A stretch of DNA of 30,251 nt from Priapulus caudatus (Eukaryota; Priapulida; Priapulimorpha; Priapulimorphida; Priapulidae). Numbering within the stretch: the first letter of the stretch is position 1; each line of letters begins with the position of its first letter. The stretch is from NCBI RefSeq assembly GCF_000485595.1, contig NW_014577214.1:161579-191829 (forward strand), read 5' to 3'. The notes under the pieces were generated by a model. The model made no database searches, was not told where the DNA came from, and saw only the letters and a program-made list of their open reading frames with translations. Below are positions 1 through 13,800 of the stretch, piece after piece. A program made the position numbers and the translations under genes.

Positions 1-561
1 CCTCCTTATACCTTAAGTTAAGGAGGGAATGTTCCCCCTTCTTTTACACCTCTTGACCTTTGACCACCCTCACCTTCGACATCCCAACTCGTTTTCGGAT
101 TACGCCCCCACGTCCCGACTTTCGAATCCGTACGTCGAGCCGTTTAGATTTGTGCCCAACTGTTGACGGACGCACGGACGCACGGCCGGACGGACGCACG
201 CTCATGCGATTCTACAAACTGCATCTGACTATGTCAGATGAGTTAAAAACACTCACATGCACACAAGCATTAAATATTAACAAGTAATGATCTAGTATGT
301 GGTGGATTGAACACTGGTCAATGATTTAAAAATGGTATACTGAGTGACATGTTTATACCAGTAATGATTTATGTAAAGCCTCATAAAAATGGAAACACAA
401 AGCAATAATGACTCCTCAAAAAATGTCACTTCTATTTCCATTTTCATTTAAAAATAAAATTACGACGAAAATCAAACTAAGCAACAACCGAATAACATGA
501 AGTAACCATATAGGGGAAACAATTTCTTCACTGAAGCAATTATCTATGCGGGCAACTGCGA
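1..561. other. 3' flank of the CSPP1-like gene
   Basis: No gene. The first 26 bases form a small hairpin (CCTCCTTA ... TAAGGAGG). About 60-215 is less AT-rich with CGGACGCACGGACGCACGG-type repeats and looks like transposon sequence. The remainder is AT-rich and would hold the 3' UTR; no AATAAA was found on the minus strand just past the stop. Confidence 0.5.
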
Positions 562-807
562 TCACCTCGTTTCCTCTTTTTCAGGTTCATTCACACTTGT
601 CCGTTGCTTATCATTCTCCTTGTCGCTGCTTGTAGGACCAGTGCTCTTCATTGCAGCATCGGAGTGTTTGTTTTTCTTTGCAGAGCCTTTCTTGGCCGAT
701 TGACGTTTCACCGTGACACCTTTGCCACTCAGCGCTGATTCAAATACGGCGGCACCGGCAGCAGAGGACTGCGCCCCACTGTCGCTGTCTGTTGTTCGTC
801 CTACAAG
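562..807 (-). CDS. CSPP1: CSPP1-like exon 21 (terminal, stop TGA)
   Basis: 246 bp from acceptor ATGTTGTAG|CTT to a TGA at 562-564. It encodes LVGRTTDSDSGAQSSAAGAA, a VFESALSGKGV segment, a Lys/Ser-rich basic stretch and an acidic end EPEKEETR. Phase 0 entry agrees with exon 20. A second acceptor-like TTGTAG seven bases inside would break the frame. The vertebrate C-terminal motifs are not recognisable here, so the tail has diverged or further exons exist. Confidence 0.78.
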   Translation of the reverse strand, partial: LVGRTTDSDSGAQSSAAGAAVFESALSGKGVTVKRQSAKKGSAKKNKHSDAAMKSTGPTSSDKENDKQRTSVNEPEKEETR

Positions 808-1139
808 CTACAACATGGAGCAGTAGCTCTTACAAATCACTAGTATGTGTAACAATGAAATACGTGTATTTATTCTTAATGATAGTACCATTCCAGTGTT
901 GAACGACGTGGCAGGGTTGATTAAATCTTTTTTGCTGGTGTGAGTGTGATACATAATTTGTTACATCTTCTACGTAAATGATGACACATACGTATACATC
1001 TTCCTAACTGAAACAGCAGAGATGCTGACATGCTGGCATACAGCTTGGGAACCTTGACAGCTTAGATAAGCAAACACAAATAGAGACAGAAAAAAGTGAG
1101 AGAAAGAATGCACGAAAGAGAGCAAGAGAGAAAGAAAGA

Positions 1140-1208
<69 letters not shown>

Positions 1209-4188
1209 AGTGCATGATTTGTGGAACATGCTGGGTGTGTCGATATTTTATATAATTACCTCGTCTTTGATGAGAGCACTGTGTACACGTTTCTGCTCAT
1301 CCTCCAGCTGCTGTCTCATCGCTGACAGTTGCCTCACAATGATCGTCCTCTCAGCTGCAAGAGCCGAGCAAAGGTGAACAGCAAGTGCTTAGATAGAAGG
1401 TCTCAATCTCCCTGCTCCAGTGCTCGTTTGTATCTCTCTCTCTCTCTTTCTGTCTGTCTGTCTGCCTGCCTCAGTTTGTCAGCCCCTCACAGTCATACTG
1501 TCCTCCCTTTCACATTTTTTGTGAAGCTGCGTTATGCCCTCTACTGCCGCTACTCATGCTCACGCTTTCAACAGCACATAAGCACCCACTACTTAAATAC
1601 TTGCTTAATATGTTTCCTAACCATAATATATAAATAACATCACCAGGTATTGGGCATGAAACACGAAATCAGATGATACCTGTTGTTGGCCTTGCTACAG
1701 TCTTTGTGCTTTCTCTCTGGCTATCGAATGGTGGTGAGGTAGTACTCTAAGATAAAAGAGATCATAAATTATAGTAACCAATTTATTATTGTAATAATGA
1801 TTTCATCACTCACGCTATGTACTGAATGGATACAAAAAAAACAGATTACTGGTATGGAAAAACCTGATACAAAACATCCTACTGCTACCATTTTGTGAAA
1901 TTACCAATTCAAGTTTTGAAATTAAGCATTTCTATCTGAGTTCCTGTATTCCATCTTTGAGCAATATATGCTGATGTATACATAAAACAACTGAATTTAG
2001 TTACAAGACTGAGTTGCACTCACGATACATAAATGTGATTTAATGCGTAACAGCATGAACCTATTTCTGCTGAATATATTATAGACTCAACATTCGTAGG
2101 TTGGTGAAAACACCAGGAGTGACATAATAGTAAGTAAGCCTGTCTATCACGTTACTCCTGCTGTTATAAATAGAATACCACACATGCATACAGCAAACAA
2201 TGATGTCACACAGGGTGTCAGGCCAGTGGTGACCTGCGCCAAAAGATATGAACTTTAAATAGTCACTTCCTAAACGTATCATTCTCTGTAAGTAGCTACT
2301 CCTCTTTTTGCTTAGTCTGTCTATCATTGCAGCCCTCCTGTCTCAGTCTTACGTTTTTTCTATGTTGCGTGTGCATATAGTTGTGTTGATCTGGCTATGT
2401 CTTTGCTCTTCCTCCCCCTCTCTCTCCCTCGCTTCACCCCTCTCTCCCTTCTACCTCCACCTCTCCCTCCTGCTCCCCCATTCACTCTCTTAATTACTCT
2501 GCCTCTCCTAAATGCAGAAGGCATGCAGAAACGCATGGATGACTGTTGTTATGATGAACGATTCATTAATGCATTAAAGCCACAATATGTGCTAATATAC
2601 ATGCGCTATATATAATATGTATATAATAATATATACACGCTAATGTTATCGTTCGCGATATCAAGCCTAAAATCAATACGTTATTCTCAGAGTTTATTAC
2701 GCTGCCTATTATTACTTTTCCAATAGCCATTGATGTTACATACACTGCAGTTCACAATACTACAACTATCTTAAAATGTAAACGACTATATTCTCTGCTC
2801 AACACCCGTAGCAACATGTGACGTCACCTAACCGATTCGGGGTGAAATTGCTTGGCAAACAATTCGGCGTTGGCGCCAGATTACCCGATTTCGCACCTCT
2901 TTCTTGTGGGTTTTAAGCAAACGCGCAGTGAAATGGGAGGAACTAGAGTTTATTTTGTCATAAGGTAGTGTGATTATGTATGTCACGAAGTATTTGCTAG
3001 TCTAGTACTGGAGAAATTAGCGTGTAGATGCGCATATTGAGGCTTTAACTGCACATGACCACTAAAGATGCAGATAAAAATACACACGTGCTCAGTCACA
3101 AGCGCAACAACACTACACAGCAAGGGCAAACCATAAACATCACTCACATCACTTAGTTGTAAATTAAAAGAAAACGATGTAAATATATATACATACATAT
3201 ATATACAAATACGTGTACGCACATGTGCATATGACATGTATCGCTAAAATTATGTTGGTTATAACATATTTTGGGGACACATGACAAAACATTGGTCTCT
3301 AGCTTTAGCCAAAACCACAGGCACAAATCACAAAGAGAACTACTGGCTATTACCACAGCACCACTGTTAGCACGAGTCACACGCAGCCACACTACAGCCG
3401 TAGCAAAGTCTAGAGCAATGGGTAGCACTACCGGAATGTACAGAGGCACATCAGCTGGAAGTACGATCTATTTACCGGAGTCACAGAGAGCTCTATTCCT
3501 TCAGGATTCGGTAAATCCAGGGGAGTTTCAATGTACTTAGGAGAGGAGGTGGTCCGTTGGGGCGGGTTGGCATCTCGATCAACGAGAGCCGGCAGGGAGA
3601 GCCTGGACTCTGAACGCAGCGCCGGGACGGTCGGGTGAGTTCGGCCAGCGTCCAAGAGCGCGGGCAAGTGATTCAACTCTGGATTGGATTCTGAGGGCCG
3701 GGGTGTTGCCCCAGGAGACGTCCAGGGAGTAAACGGGGAGGGAAGGCAAATCGGTCGGCTGTCTCCACTGCTCCCAGGTGGCGCTGTCGTACCGTGCGTA
3801 TCTGCCGATCCGACGTCGGTCAGTGTAGGCGAGGCCCACCCGGGGTCCGGGCTCGTGGGAGCGGAGTGGGATGTACCATAGATTGGGGGGATGGGGGTGG
3901 CTGCAGCTGGAGGGGGCAGGCTAGGGGCGGACGTCCCAGTCTCAGCAGACGCGTCATCCTTATCAATAGACTCCAGCAGTTGCTTTTTGACGAGTGTTGG
4001 AAGCTGGCGTGAGAGCGGCCGTGCGCCCTCACCCTGTCCCGCAGACATGAGCATGTAAACAGATGGCATTTACAACCACACTGACATACAAGGCAAAAGT
4101 ATTATAGCGACTAGAGATTATTAGAGATATCGACATATGGAGAGAGATTAGAGAGATTATACAATGAAAGATATAGATGGCATGTATT

Positions 4189-4248
<60 letters not shown>

Positions 4249-7200
4249 TATGTCTCAATATTATACACTCATATATATATATATACAGATAGAGAGATGG
4301 AATAAACGTATTGTAGACAAGGCAAGAACTTTAATACAGAAAGATTAAGACAATGCACAGCTAGTTAGCACAGAATGATTCTATTCTGGGAGAGTTAGCA
4401 ATATAGCATTGTGAGTGTTTACCATAAAATAATCACCACTAAAAACGTTAAAAATTCAAAAGACCCACTCTGCTAACCTTGCAATCAAAATTCATATTCC
4501 TAATGTTGTTTTAACCTAGAGCATTTTTATTACTGCACGCATTCACATTTGCTATATACGTAGTTTTTTATAGGGCAAACACCGTTTTTTTAGAACTGAT
4601 AAACCACTAATTATATACCTTTTTGGGCTTATAGATTTTTGTAAGTGGTAATTTTCTATAAGCAATATCACATAACAGCTATGAGTTTATTCATTTATAG
4701 ACATTGATCAGGCTCAAATGAAGCTCTTTACCGCCCTGCCTCCACTGTAAAGATTGTGCCAGTATTGGAACCATAGCTGTTTAACAACTTTCTTTCACCC
4801 ACCCCCAGGTGCTTTCTTCCAATGTTTCAGAATCCTAGTATATAACCACCCTTCTCACTTTACCCTTACCCCAAGATCTACCCTTGGACTAGCTCCCTAG
4901 CTCTTTACAACCCTCATTCATGCCCTGGTCCCACTCGCTTACCAGCTTGGCTTTAACAGCAGCACCGGTTTTCGTGTTTCTCCGCAGCGCTGGTATGACA
5001 GGAGAGACTGACCGTTGTGTCACCTGGAAGTATAAACAGCAGATACCACAAGGGGTAAAAATAATGAGAAAATTGCTGCTTTTACTTAAACTACGTACTA
5101 ACTTAAACTTTTTTTTAAATTGACAACCGAAATCTACTCTTGGTTCACAGCAGCTAGTTACAACAATAAGTTAACGTTCTTACATCGCACTAGGGACTGC
5201 CTTTAGCAAGTCTAGACAGCATGACAGCAAAATACCGATGATAAAAGATGATAAAAAAATCGCTTTCTTTCCCACAGCTTTGCGATCACCACGTGACTAA
5301 GTATTGTTGAGAAATTGACAAGAGTGACCAACATCTAAGAAATCATGAAGTGAATAATTATTTTCAGCACGGCACACATCACACCTGAAATGGTGACTAC
5401 CTGTACTTACCACATTGCGGCTTGCCCATTCCTTCTCCTGCTGCGCTCTCTGCCGTTCCTCGTCCTTCAACTTGGCTTCTCGCTTCTGCTTCTCCACCTC
5501 CAGCCTCTTCACTTCAGCTGCTGCCACGATCTCCTGGTTCTTTCTTCTCCTCTGTGAGAGTATGATAGGGAATTCACAGCGGAGCAGAGCATTAAAACTT
5601 GATTATGCTTTCTACCGATTCCTAATCTAGAAAATCTTGACGAAAGGTAATCTAATCTACTAATACCCAACCCAGAACAATCTGAAAGTAATGATATATG
5701 AATACTCATTCCAGTAAAACCGTGAATAGGGTTAGGATCTCTAGTAACTTATACCCAACCCAGTATAATTCTAACTAAAGTCTATACTCAACCTAGGAAG
5801 GGTACAGCAATAACCAATATAAGGTAATATATACTATAACCATATACTCAGCTTAGAATAAGTAACGAAAACAACTAAGGCAATGCCTCTCTGCCACTCA
5901 CTCGAGCCTACCTCAGCTTCATTCTCCTTAGCCTTTAGCTCGTCTGCCTCCTGCTCCTGCTGCATCTTTGCTTGCTGCTCCTGTATGCGTCTCTCTGCCA
6001 CCTCCTCCTGCCTCCTCCTTCGCTCATTCTCCTGCTCCTTCAGCCGCTTCTTCTCTTCGATCTGTGCCGATCAGCATATAACAGCAGTCAAGAGCAAGAT
6101 ATCACACATAACAAATGTTGTTATAACTATTAAATTGTTCGAATCCACCTATTCCCTTTTCACACAGATAATAAGAAGACGTAATAATGAAAGGGCACGC
6201 AATAATAATGATGATAGTCGATGAAGTGATAAAGTGTTATTGGAAAACTGAATATGTTGAAAAAAATCTAAACACATCATAGATTCACTACGGAAACGTA
6301 TTTAAAAGTGTTCCTCACAGCTGAATTATTGATGTGATGTATATATTAGATATCAACAATAAACTATATAAAAGATTTGCACATTTCAAAAACTTTACAA
6401 AATAATATATGTAACCTGTTTCTTAAGTTCTTCTTTGTACTGGTCATTCCTGTATCTAGCCATGTCATCTTTTCCCTGCGAATAAACGTAAACCCATATT
6501 AGATTCATCATATACAAAATCATAGATAATAGTAACCATTTCGGATAGTTAAAAGCTATCTTGGATTTATCTGGGTATATATAGCTCTCTTAGCTTTAAG
6601 GGAGCTAATATTGAGAACCTGATATCTACCCTGACCCTAATGAAGTCCTCTCCTGTATATTTTCAAGCTTTACTTTTTCAAGTATTTTTGGAAAAGTGCC
6701 TGATTGCCATATGAGCTCGTACATTATTCTTAACACGATCGACACTCTAGAATGCTTAAAAATATGTCTCAAATTATGATTGCTTACAGCAGCTGCTGAT
6801 TCTTCAAACTGAGCACCAGTTCCTCCTTTACCCCCAACAGAGCCTGCGATGTTAAACGCTGGTTTCATATCAGCCGAAAACTTCAGCTTTGAAGCACTGC
6901 TACCTAGAAGACAAAAACTCTCAGGTAGTGCTTGGCATAACTATGTGATCGATATAAGTTCATTTGTAAGTTAATGAAATGTGCAATTATTGTGTACGTG
7001 CATGCGTATGCACATGAGTGCGTGTGTTCATGTATGTGCGTGCACTTATAGCAGACTGGCTTACTTGTTAGTGGTTTAACGTTTGGTGGCTGATGGAGCC
7101 CACCGGTACCATCCTGAGGTTTTCTCCTCAGATCAGCTGCAACAACAAATATCACTATGACACCATCTTATAGACATTTTGCACTCCCATGAGAATCTGC

Positions 7201-7835
7201 CATTATCGCTGATGCCCAGAAGAAAACATCCCTCCATATTTATTCCAGGATGTCTAATGTAAATGACAATATTGTCTATGTACAACAAATGCTCTCGATC
7301 TTTTCTGTAAACCTCAAAGGCTTTCTGTTTGTAAGCTCCTAGTTCTGGCCACAACCACAGATGTAGGCACATTTCTGGCAAGCTACCTGCCAACACTTGC
7401 AAGTAAGAACCAGGACTGAGAATCCATACTTCAATCATACTGTATATGTTAAAATACTGTGTATGTATAAACATGTGATTAAAGAAAAAAATGATCAATG
7501 CAAGATGGCCACTCATCCGCCTACCCTGAACATTGCCTTGAGCGTCACGCAGGGGAGCACCGGCACCACCTTTTCCAAACGGGTCAAAAACTTGGTTTCC
7601 AGCATGGAGGTTCTGCCTCTCCTCCTCCTCTTTTGCTTTCCGCTTCTGCAGGTCCTTTTGCCTTATCTGTAGAGATTTACATCAAAAACTTAAATATTTT
7701 GTGTGTGCATGCATGTGTGCATGCATGCATTTGTTGAATGTGCTGCACCATATTCTTACATACCAGCATGTACATGTACATGCACATTACACATGCATCA
7801 CACACATATTGACATAGTGATCGTTTCTACCAGTT

Positions 7836-7868
<33 letters not shown>

Positions 7869-10800
7869 TCGCATATGTGCACGCACCCATGTGTATATGT
7901 GTGTGCATACGTGTGTGAGTGCATGCATGCATGCGTGCGTACGTGTATGTGCATGTGTGTGTGATTGTATGTGTAAACACATATATATACCTGTTGTTTT
8001 AGTTCTTCCTGATATATCTTTGCAGCATCCACCTTGTTGACATTGCGTTCGCTCACTCCATATAAGGCACCTGTATGCATATGCTGCATTCCATGCACAG
8101 CACCTTTTCCTACAGCACTAGCACCAGACATGAACGATGTTTTGTCAAAGGAGCCATCGCCACCACGCACACTGCAATACAGGTAAAATGTTCAGTCACT
8201 CAGCAATACAATACATAGGAACATATGGATTGATTGGTCTTGCTAAATTTGGTTATGCGGTATGCCAAAAAGAAACTAATATACACATGAACATATCTAT
8301 AACAGATATTTAAATAGATGTGTACTGTGTATGTGAACTGTCATCAAGATCAGATGGTCGAAAAGTTAGTTAGTTTGAATAAATAAACATCATTATTTAT
8401 GTTCTACACACACGCACATGCACAAGCACTCGCACGGACGCACGCACACATGCACGCACGCACGGACGCACGCACACATGCACGCACGCACGGACGCACG
8501 CACACATGCACGCATGCACACACACACACACACATATATAATACATACATACTTTTTTGCATTTGCAATAAAAATATAAAATCATTAATAAGAAAATGTC
8601 CTATACCCATTCTGACGCATCTGCAATGCCTGTAGTAAGGGGGAAGGGCGTGATACATTGTCCTGAAAGCTTGGCGCGTACCGGTCATCAAATCGTCTCC
8701 TGCAACATGAACAATCGCATTACTTATCGCAATACTTATGAGACATTGAAATCACCAAGATACAAGAAACGTAACATTTGCTGCGTCTATCACAATACGA
8801 GATTTTCATCGTTACATGAACACGTGACGTCAAACTCTGCCTGAACGCAAGTGAGGAACAGCGTGAACTGCAAATAGAGTATGATAGTCCTCCCAGGAGA
8901 AGAAATAAGACAATATGTCACAAGTTAACTTGCTTACGTTACGTGATCTGTCCTGATGGGCAAACTATCATCTGTAGCAAGGTAAGTCCTCATAGGGTCA
9001 GCACTCGGGTAGACGATAGGATCAAGTCTCGGTATAGGTGGTGGGGACGGTGTCTCCCTGAACCTGTTAGATAACGCAGAAAGTAATTAGCAACGACTTC
9101 TGGGATACGGGGGAAACCAGTGTTAACTAGCGGACATATTTATAAAATGGACACCTGTCTAGAAAGGACATAGACCCGTGGCATCTTCCTTGAGTGGCAG
9201 TTATACAGGTTTTCCATCTCTATAGAACCAGAACCTGTCCATTGATGACAGCTTTGGGGTTTCCTTTAATTGATCCTTATATCAGGTTTGCCTATAGTGG
9301 AATACCACTCTGCAAAAGAGCTCTAACAAATGTGACACTAACATATGGCTCTACCATATAGATGGCATTTAGTTTGAAAAATGTCAATACTTATTCTGCT
9401 TCTACAAACCTGGAAACTGCCGCCGTCGCCATCGTGGCACCCCCAGCGTTGGACAAATCCACGTCCCGTGACATGTTCTAAGCATGGAAATGAAATAGAA
9501 CATGTAAGATTGACAGCGAGGCAAGTGCTATATGTGTTTTGTGCTGCTTGTTACATTAGTGCTGCTACTAGCGCATAATGCTAGGTGCGCAACTTAAATG
9601 CCAGCACCACCTACCTGTATTTCAGTCAGCTGCCAAGTGGTCGGAAAAAGAGAAGGACACACGGTTAAATAATGAAAAATTGAATATATCTTTTCTTTAT
9701 TACACCAAACATTTTCTCATTGTTGTTTTACATCTGCATACAAATATATGTGTAATGGCAGCTAGGTGTTAAGACAGCAACAATGCATATTCAAATTCTG
9801 TGTACTGACAACATACATGGTAGTTTTGAATGAACGAGAATTTTCCATTTTAAAGCTCAGTTAGTGTGGATGTAGGTGGGCTGTGGGGTGTCCGTATGTG
9901 CATCAGAACTATAGGCACACTGCGACTTACATATCTGTGTATCTCCTCCTGCTCAGCCATCTGCCTGCCTTGTCTCATCAGCTCACTCGTTGGGTCAGAC
10001 ATGGGAACGTCTATCTCCTCTAGACGTACCCTCCTACAGGATAACCATCACTCTAAGTCAACTAGTTAAGCCAATGAGACTGTTATAGTATGATAAGAGC
10101 AACGTTTCTCCTTACTTGCATATATCTCATTCATCATTAAGATGATGCCACCAACTATTTTCACCAAACTCCAGAAACTAACCCAGAGAACTACCAACGT
10201 AGTGGGTCTAGCCAGGGCCTTATTCAGGTCATCTGTTTAATTTTATATCCTATTTGGATGTATGCTTGATACTGCTACTTGTTTTTGTTATGATAAAATA
10301 TAATTAATTCTAATTTAATTCTAATTCTAATATTTCATAAAAAAGTGCACGTGCGAATCAAACTATCTAATGTGATATTTTTTTGTTACAAATAATCCAA
10401 TTAATCTTTTGACATCTGTAAGAGCGAATTAGCATTTCTCCTTCATAGTTGTGGTCATAATTTACAAATTGAGTAAAAATTTACATTAACAAATTTACAT
10501 AATTTTGGGTATTACTGTTTATACTTATTGTTACTTTTACATACTTTAGATGTTCTAGTTCCGAGTCGATGTTTGGCTGTGGAGGCCGCAGGGGTTGCTG
10601 TGGAGGCAAGTCATCAGGCACATCGTCAATGTATCTCCTGGAATTAATTCTGACAATGAGCAGATGCACAAGCAACACATGCCAAGTAACGTACACTCCA
10701 ACCTAAATTAGGGGGTCACATCTCTAGAATCAACTCCTGGCTATAAAAGATACTATTCGGTGGGTTCCTTTAAGTGGCAGTTTTACAGCAAAACTGCCTA

Positions 10801-13800
10801 AACGAATGCCTGTCTGTAAAGTACACTAGTACTTTTTAGGGTTCACCAGACTGACCCTTATAAAGAGTACTTTACAATTACAGGCTATTATTACCATGCA
10901 ATTCAACATGTAACTGTGCCTGTAAATCTGTGCAACCTTTATTTCTATGTTAGTGTTATAAACATTTACATCATACCATGCACTATATCTTACACAGCCT
11001 ATACTCTTAACATAATTAGACACTGCAACTAGCATTAAATGAAATGGCGATTAACTAGTATCAGTGGTCTACGCATACCCATTGTACATTCTACCGGCAC
11101 AGTCATAATATATGGGTACTGCATATTCGATCTGTACTTATACCTATATTGCCTTTCTTCTTCTTTCTTCTGAGCCAGAATATCCTCATATGTTGTGTAG
11201 GCTTGTACGGGTGTGCCCCACCCTTTGCGAACCTGTGGTGAGCCGATCGAATGACCTACCTATGCATGCAAATAACCAGAATGCCAAAAACATTCCTCAC
11301 CATGGACCTTATGAATGTTAAAAAAAACACCAACACTACATGTTCACACAGATAGGTCGAAGCCGAAAAATCAGGTGTGATTTCAAAGTTATATCCCGTC
11401 TGTGCGTAAATTACTGCTGCCAGTGGGTACAGCCCACTGTTGTTTGTTTGTCGTGTGCCCACTGATCTCAATAGATTAACTTGATAGCTCTTAATGGTCA
11501 ATGGGTTTAGCCACCAGACACCATAACAGCACTCCACGAACTAGTCAAGCCAATAGGCTGAGCCGAATTTTCATGTGATCAGTGACGTCCCTTCCAAAAC
11601 CTTTACGTATAGACTATCATTATTTCTCTTTCTCTCGTTGTATATATATAAATCTATCCATCTATCTATATAAATATATATATTCAGTCATGTATTTATC
11701 AAAGTTTGTTTTCATGCGAATAAAAATGATAAAATAAGCTGCAATTCGTCATTGTCCAATTGAAATGTTGTGGAGCGCACACCGACAGAGATCAGCTTTT
11801 GGGAGTGGTGGCAAGAAGGCAGTGGTGGCACGGCGGCGTCACTTTCTCAAGTACCGTACCATGGATTGGCTAACTGCCATCCAGTTAGTATATAGAGATC
11901 AGTGGTACAGCCCTTTTTCAGCTTTTCTGCATTGAGGGCAAATGAACCTAAACACCGGCATTAATTATGTTAGTCTAGAACAGTTAACGTTGCATTGCTA
12001 GTTGCAAACCGTAGTAACACGAGCATGAGAGAATTCTTCACCTGTGCAGCTGGCGCCACCTGCTGGGCATTGCCAACTCTAGGTGCCTGCTGCTCTCCAA
12101 TGCTCCGACTTGCCAACTTCTTCTGCTGCAAGTAGTCATTGTACTCTCTGTTACGTGCCTCCCGCTTGCGCACTTCTCCGCTCCTAGTGTCCCGCAACCC
12201 TGGCAGGGGCCCCTCTGTGAGCGACATTGACCTCTCTCCTCCGTATTCATCCACCCTACGAGAGTGGCTATCCTGGCTCGTCGCCGCTCCGGCGGCAGCC
12301 ATTTGCATTTCCGCTTGGATGGGAGAACTCTGCTGTGATTCATTTACATGCTGTGAAACGGCATCGGGCCGCTTCCGAAGACCCTGTTGGTGCTTCTGTT
12401 ATTAATGGATAAAACAGAATAGGAATGTTAATATGAGCTACATAGCCATGCAAAAATGATAATTCTGACATCTAACACTATCATGATAGTTCAACATTTA
12501 GTACTAATTAGGAAGGGGAATTTTTACTTTGATAATTACTACAAACACAGTCAGCAAGCAGAAATGAGAGAACATGAGTTACTACGGCAATAACTACTGG
12601 ACATTCAATTTCAACCCCAAAACGAGGACCACAGTTCATTGCTAGCAAAGAGCCATCGTAACAATACCACACAGGAAAGTTCATCAAGCAAGTGACATCA
12701 GGGAAGTTATTCCACATTACCCCTTCATCATGTAATATACGATTTTCACTGATTCAGTTTGCTGGTCATTAAAACAAAACACTGACAAATATTTATACAC
12801 GTGCATTTCAGTCGGAAATTAGATGCTATATATCAATCATGACCTGCATTCTGTCATATGTAGATACAAGACAGACCATAAATGTACATCAAAGTTACCT
12901 GTGCCAGCATTTCATTGTATTCACGCTTTCGCTCCTCGGCTAGCCTGCGTCTCTTCTCCTCATACTCTCCCAACTTCAACCAGCCAATGTCTGAACCCCC
13001 ACCAGGGGGCGTACTCTTGTTCGGCCGCCTCATCTCTTGAGGTTTAATGGTGAAGCCCTGAAACGACAAATGTCATAGAATTAAGAAAATTCATATATTT
13101 ACATTTATTTAAATAAATAAATATATATGTATATATATATATCAGGAGTAGATAATAGTAGTTCCATATTATCTACTCGCTGATATATATATATAATATA
13201 TATATATATATTAAATTGGTGCTACTAAACATTCATGCAAATTGGCCGAGTGACAGCGAAATGAAAACCCAACATTCATGACATGAATTTGATTAGTTAT
13301 TGACAAATTCTAATTTCGCATCAAAATATGCCTTTATCTACTCCATGATATTAACATTACTTTTGCCACCCATCAAGTTTTTAAATTTCATGCAGAGACA
13401 AACACATATGGTATAAGATAGATAACACCAGATGACTGATCGTTTTAATCACTGTAATGTGATGTGGTGTGAGCTACCAAATCAATTCATAATAAACTAG
13501 GTCATATTTAGGAACAAACAACAGATGGCTGACCTTTCTTGTTAGTATATGTGACCCGCTCCAGCATAATACGGACTAAGTCGCAAGTCATTGTTTTGAG
13601 TAATGAGCACGCACACATGTCAATGCTGCGAAAATGGCCTACCTGGACAAGAAATGAGATTTTAGCAAAAAATAAGTTCCTAAGCGCATATTTAATCCGG
13701 ATATATAGTTCAGATATCTCTAGATTATTATGGTCATTTTTAATTAACAAAAAAAAATCTCTTCAGACCCGTCCCTGACCGCTTATCCCCGACTGGGCCC

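Noticed and set aside
1096-1377. ORF rich in Arg-Glu repeats
   Set aside because: Translation of the (AG)n microsatellite running over the antisense of exon 20.
3684-4012. Plus-strand ORFs opposite exon 18
   Set aside because: Less AT-rich antisense shadows of the Pro/Ser/Thr-rich exon, which has in-phase splice sites.
7703-8170. Cys/Val/His/Thr-repeat ORFs
   Set aside because: Translations of TG/CA simple repeats in intron 10; only the 7991-8171 part of the minus ORF is a real exon.
8402-8533. Possible CRISPR array
   Set aside because: Units are directly adjacent with no unique spacers; it is a simple minisatellite in a eukaryotic intron.
8397-8691. Repetitive ORFs (RTHARTH and CVRACVRA types)
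   Set aside because: Derived from the 28-bp minisatellite and not in the frame of exon 9.
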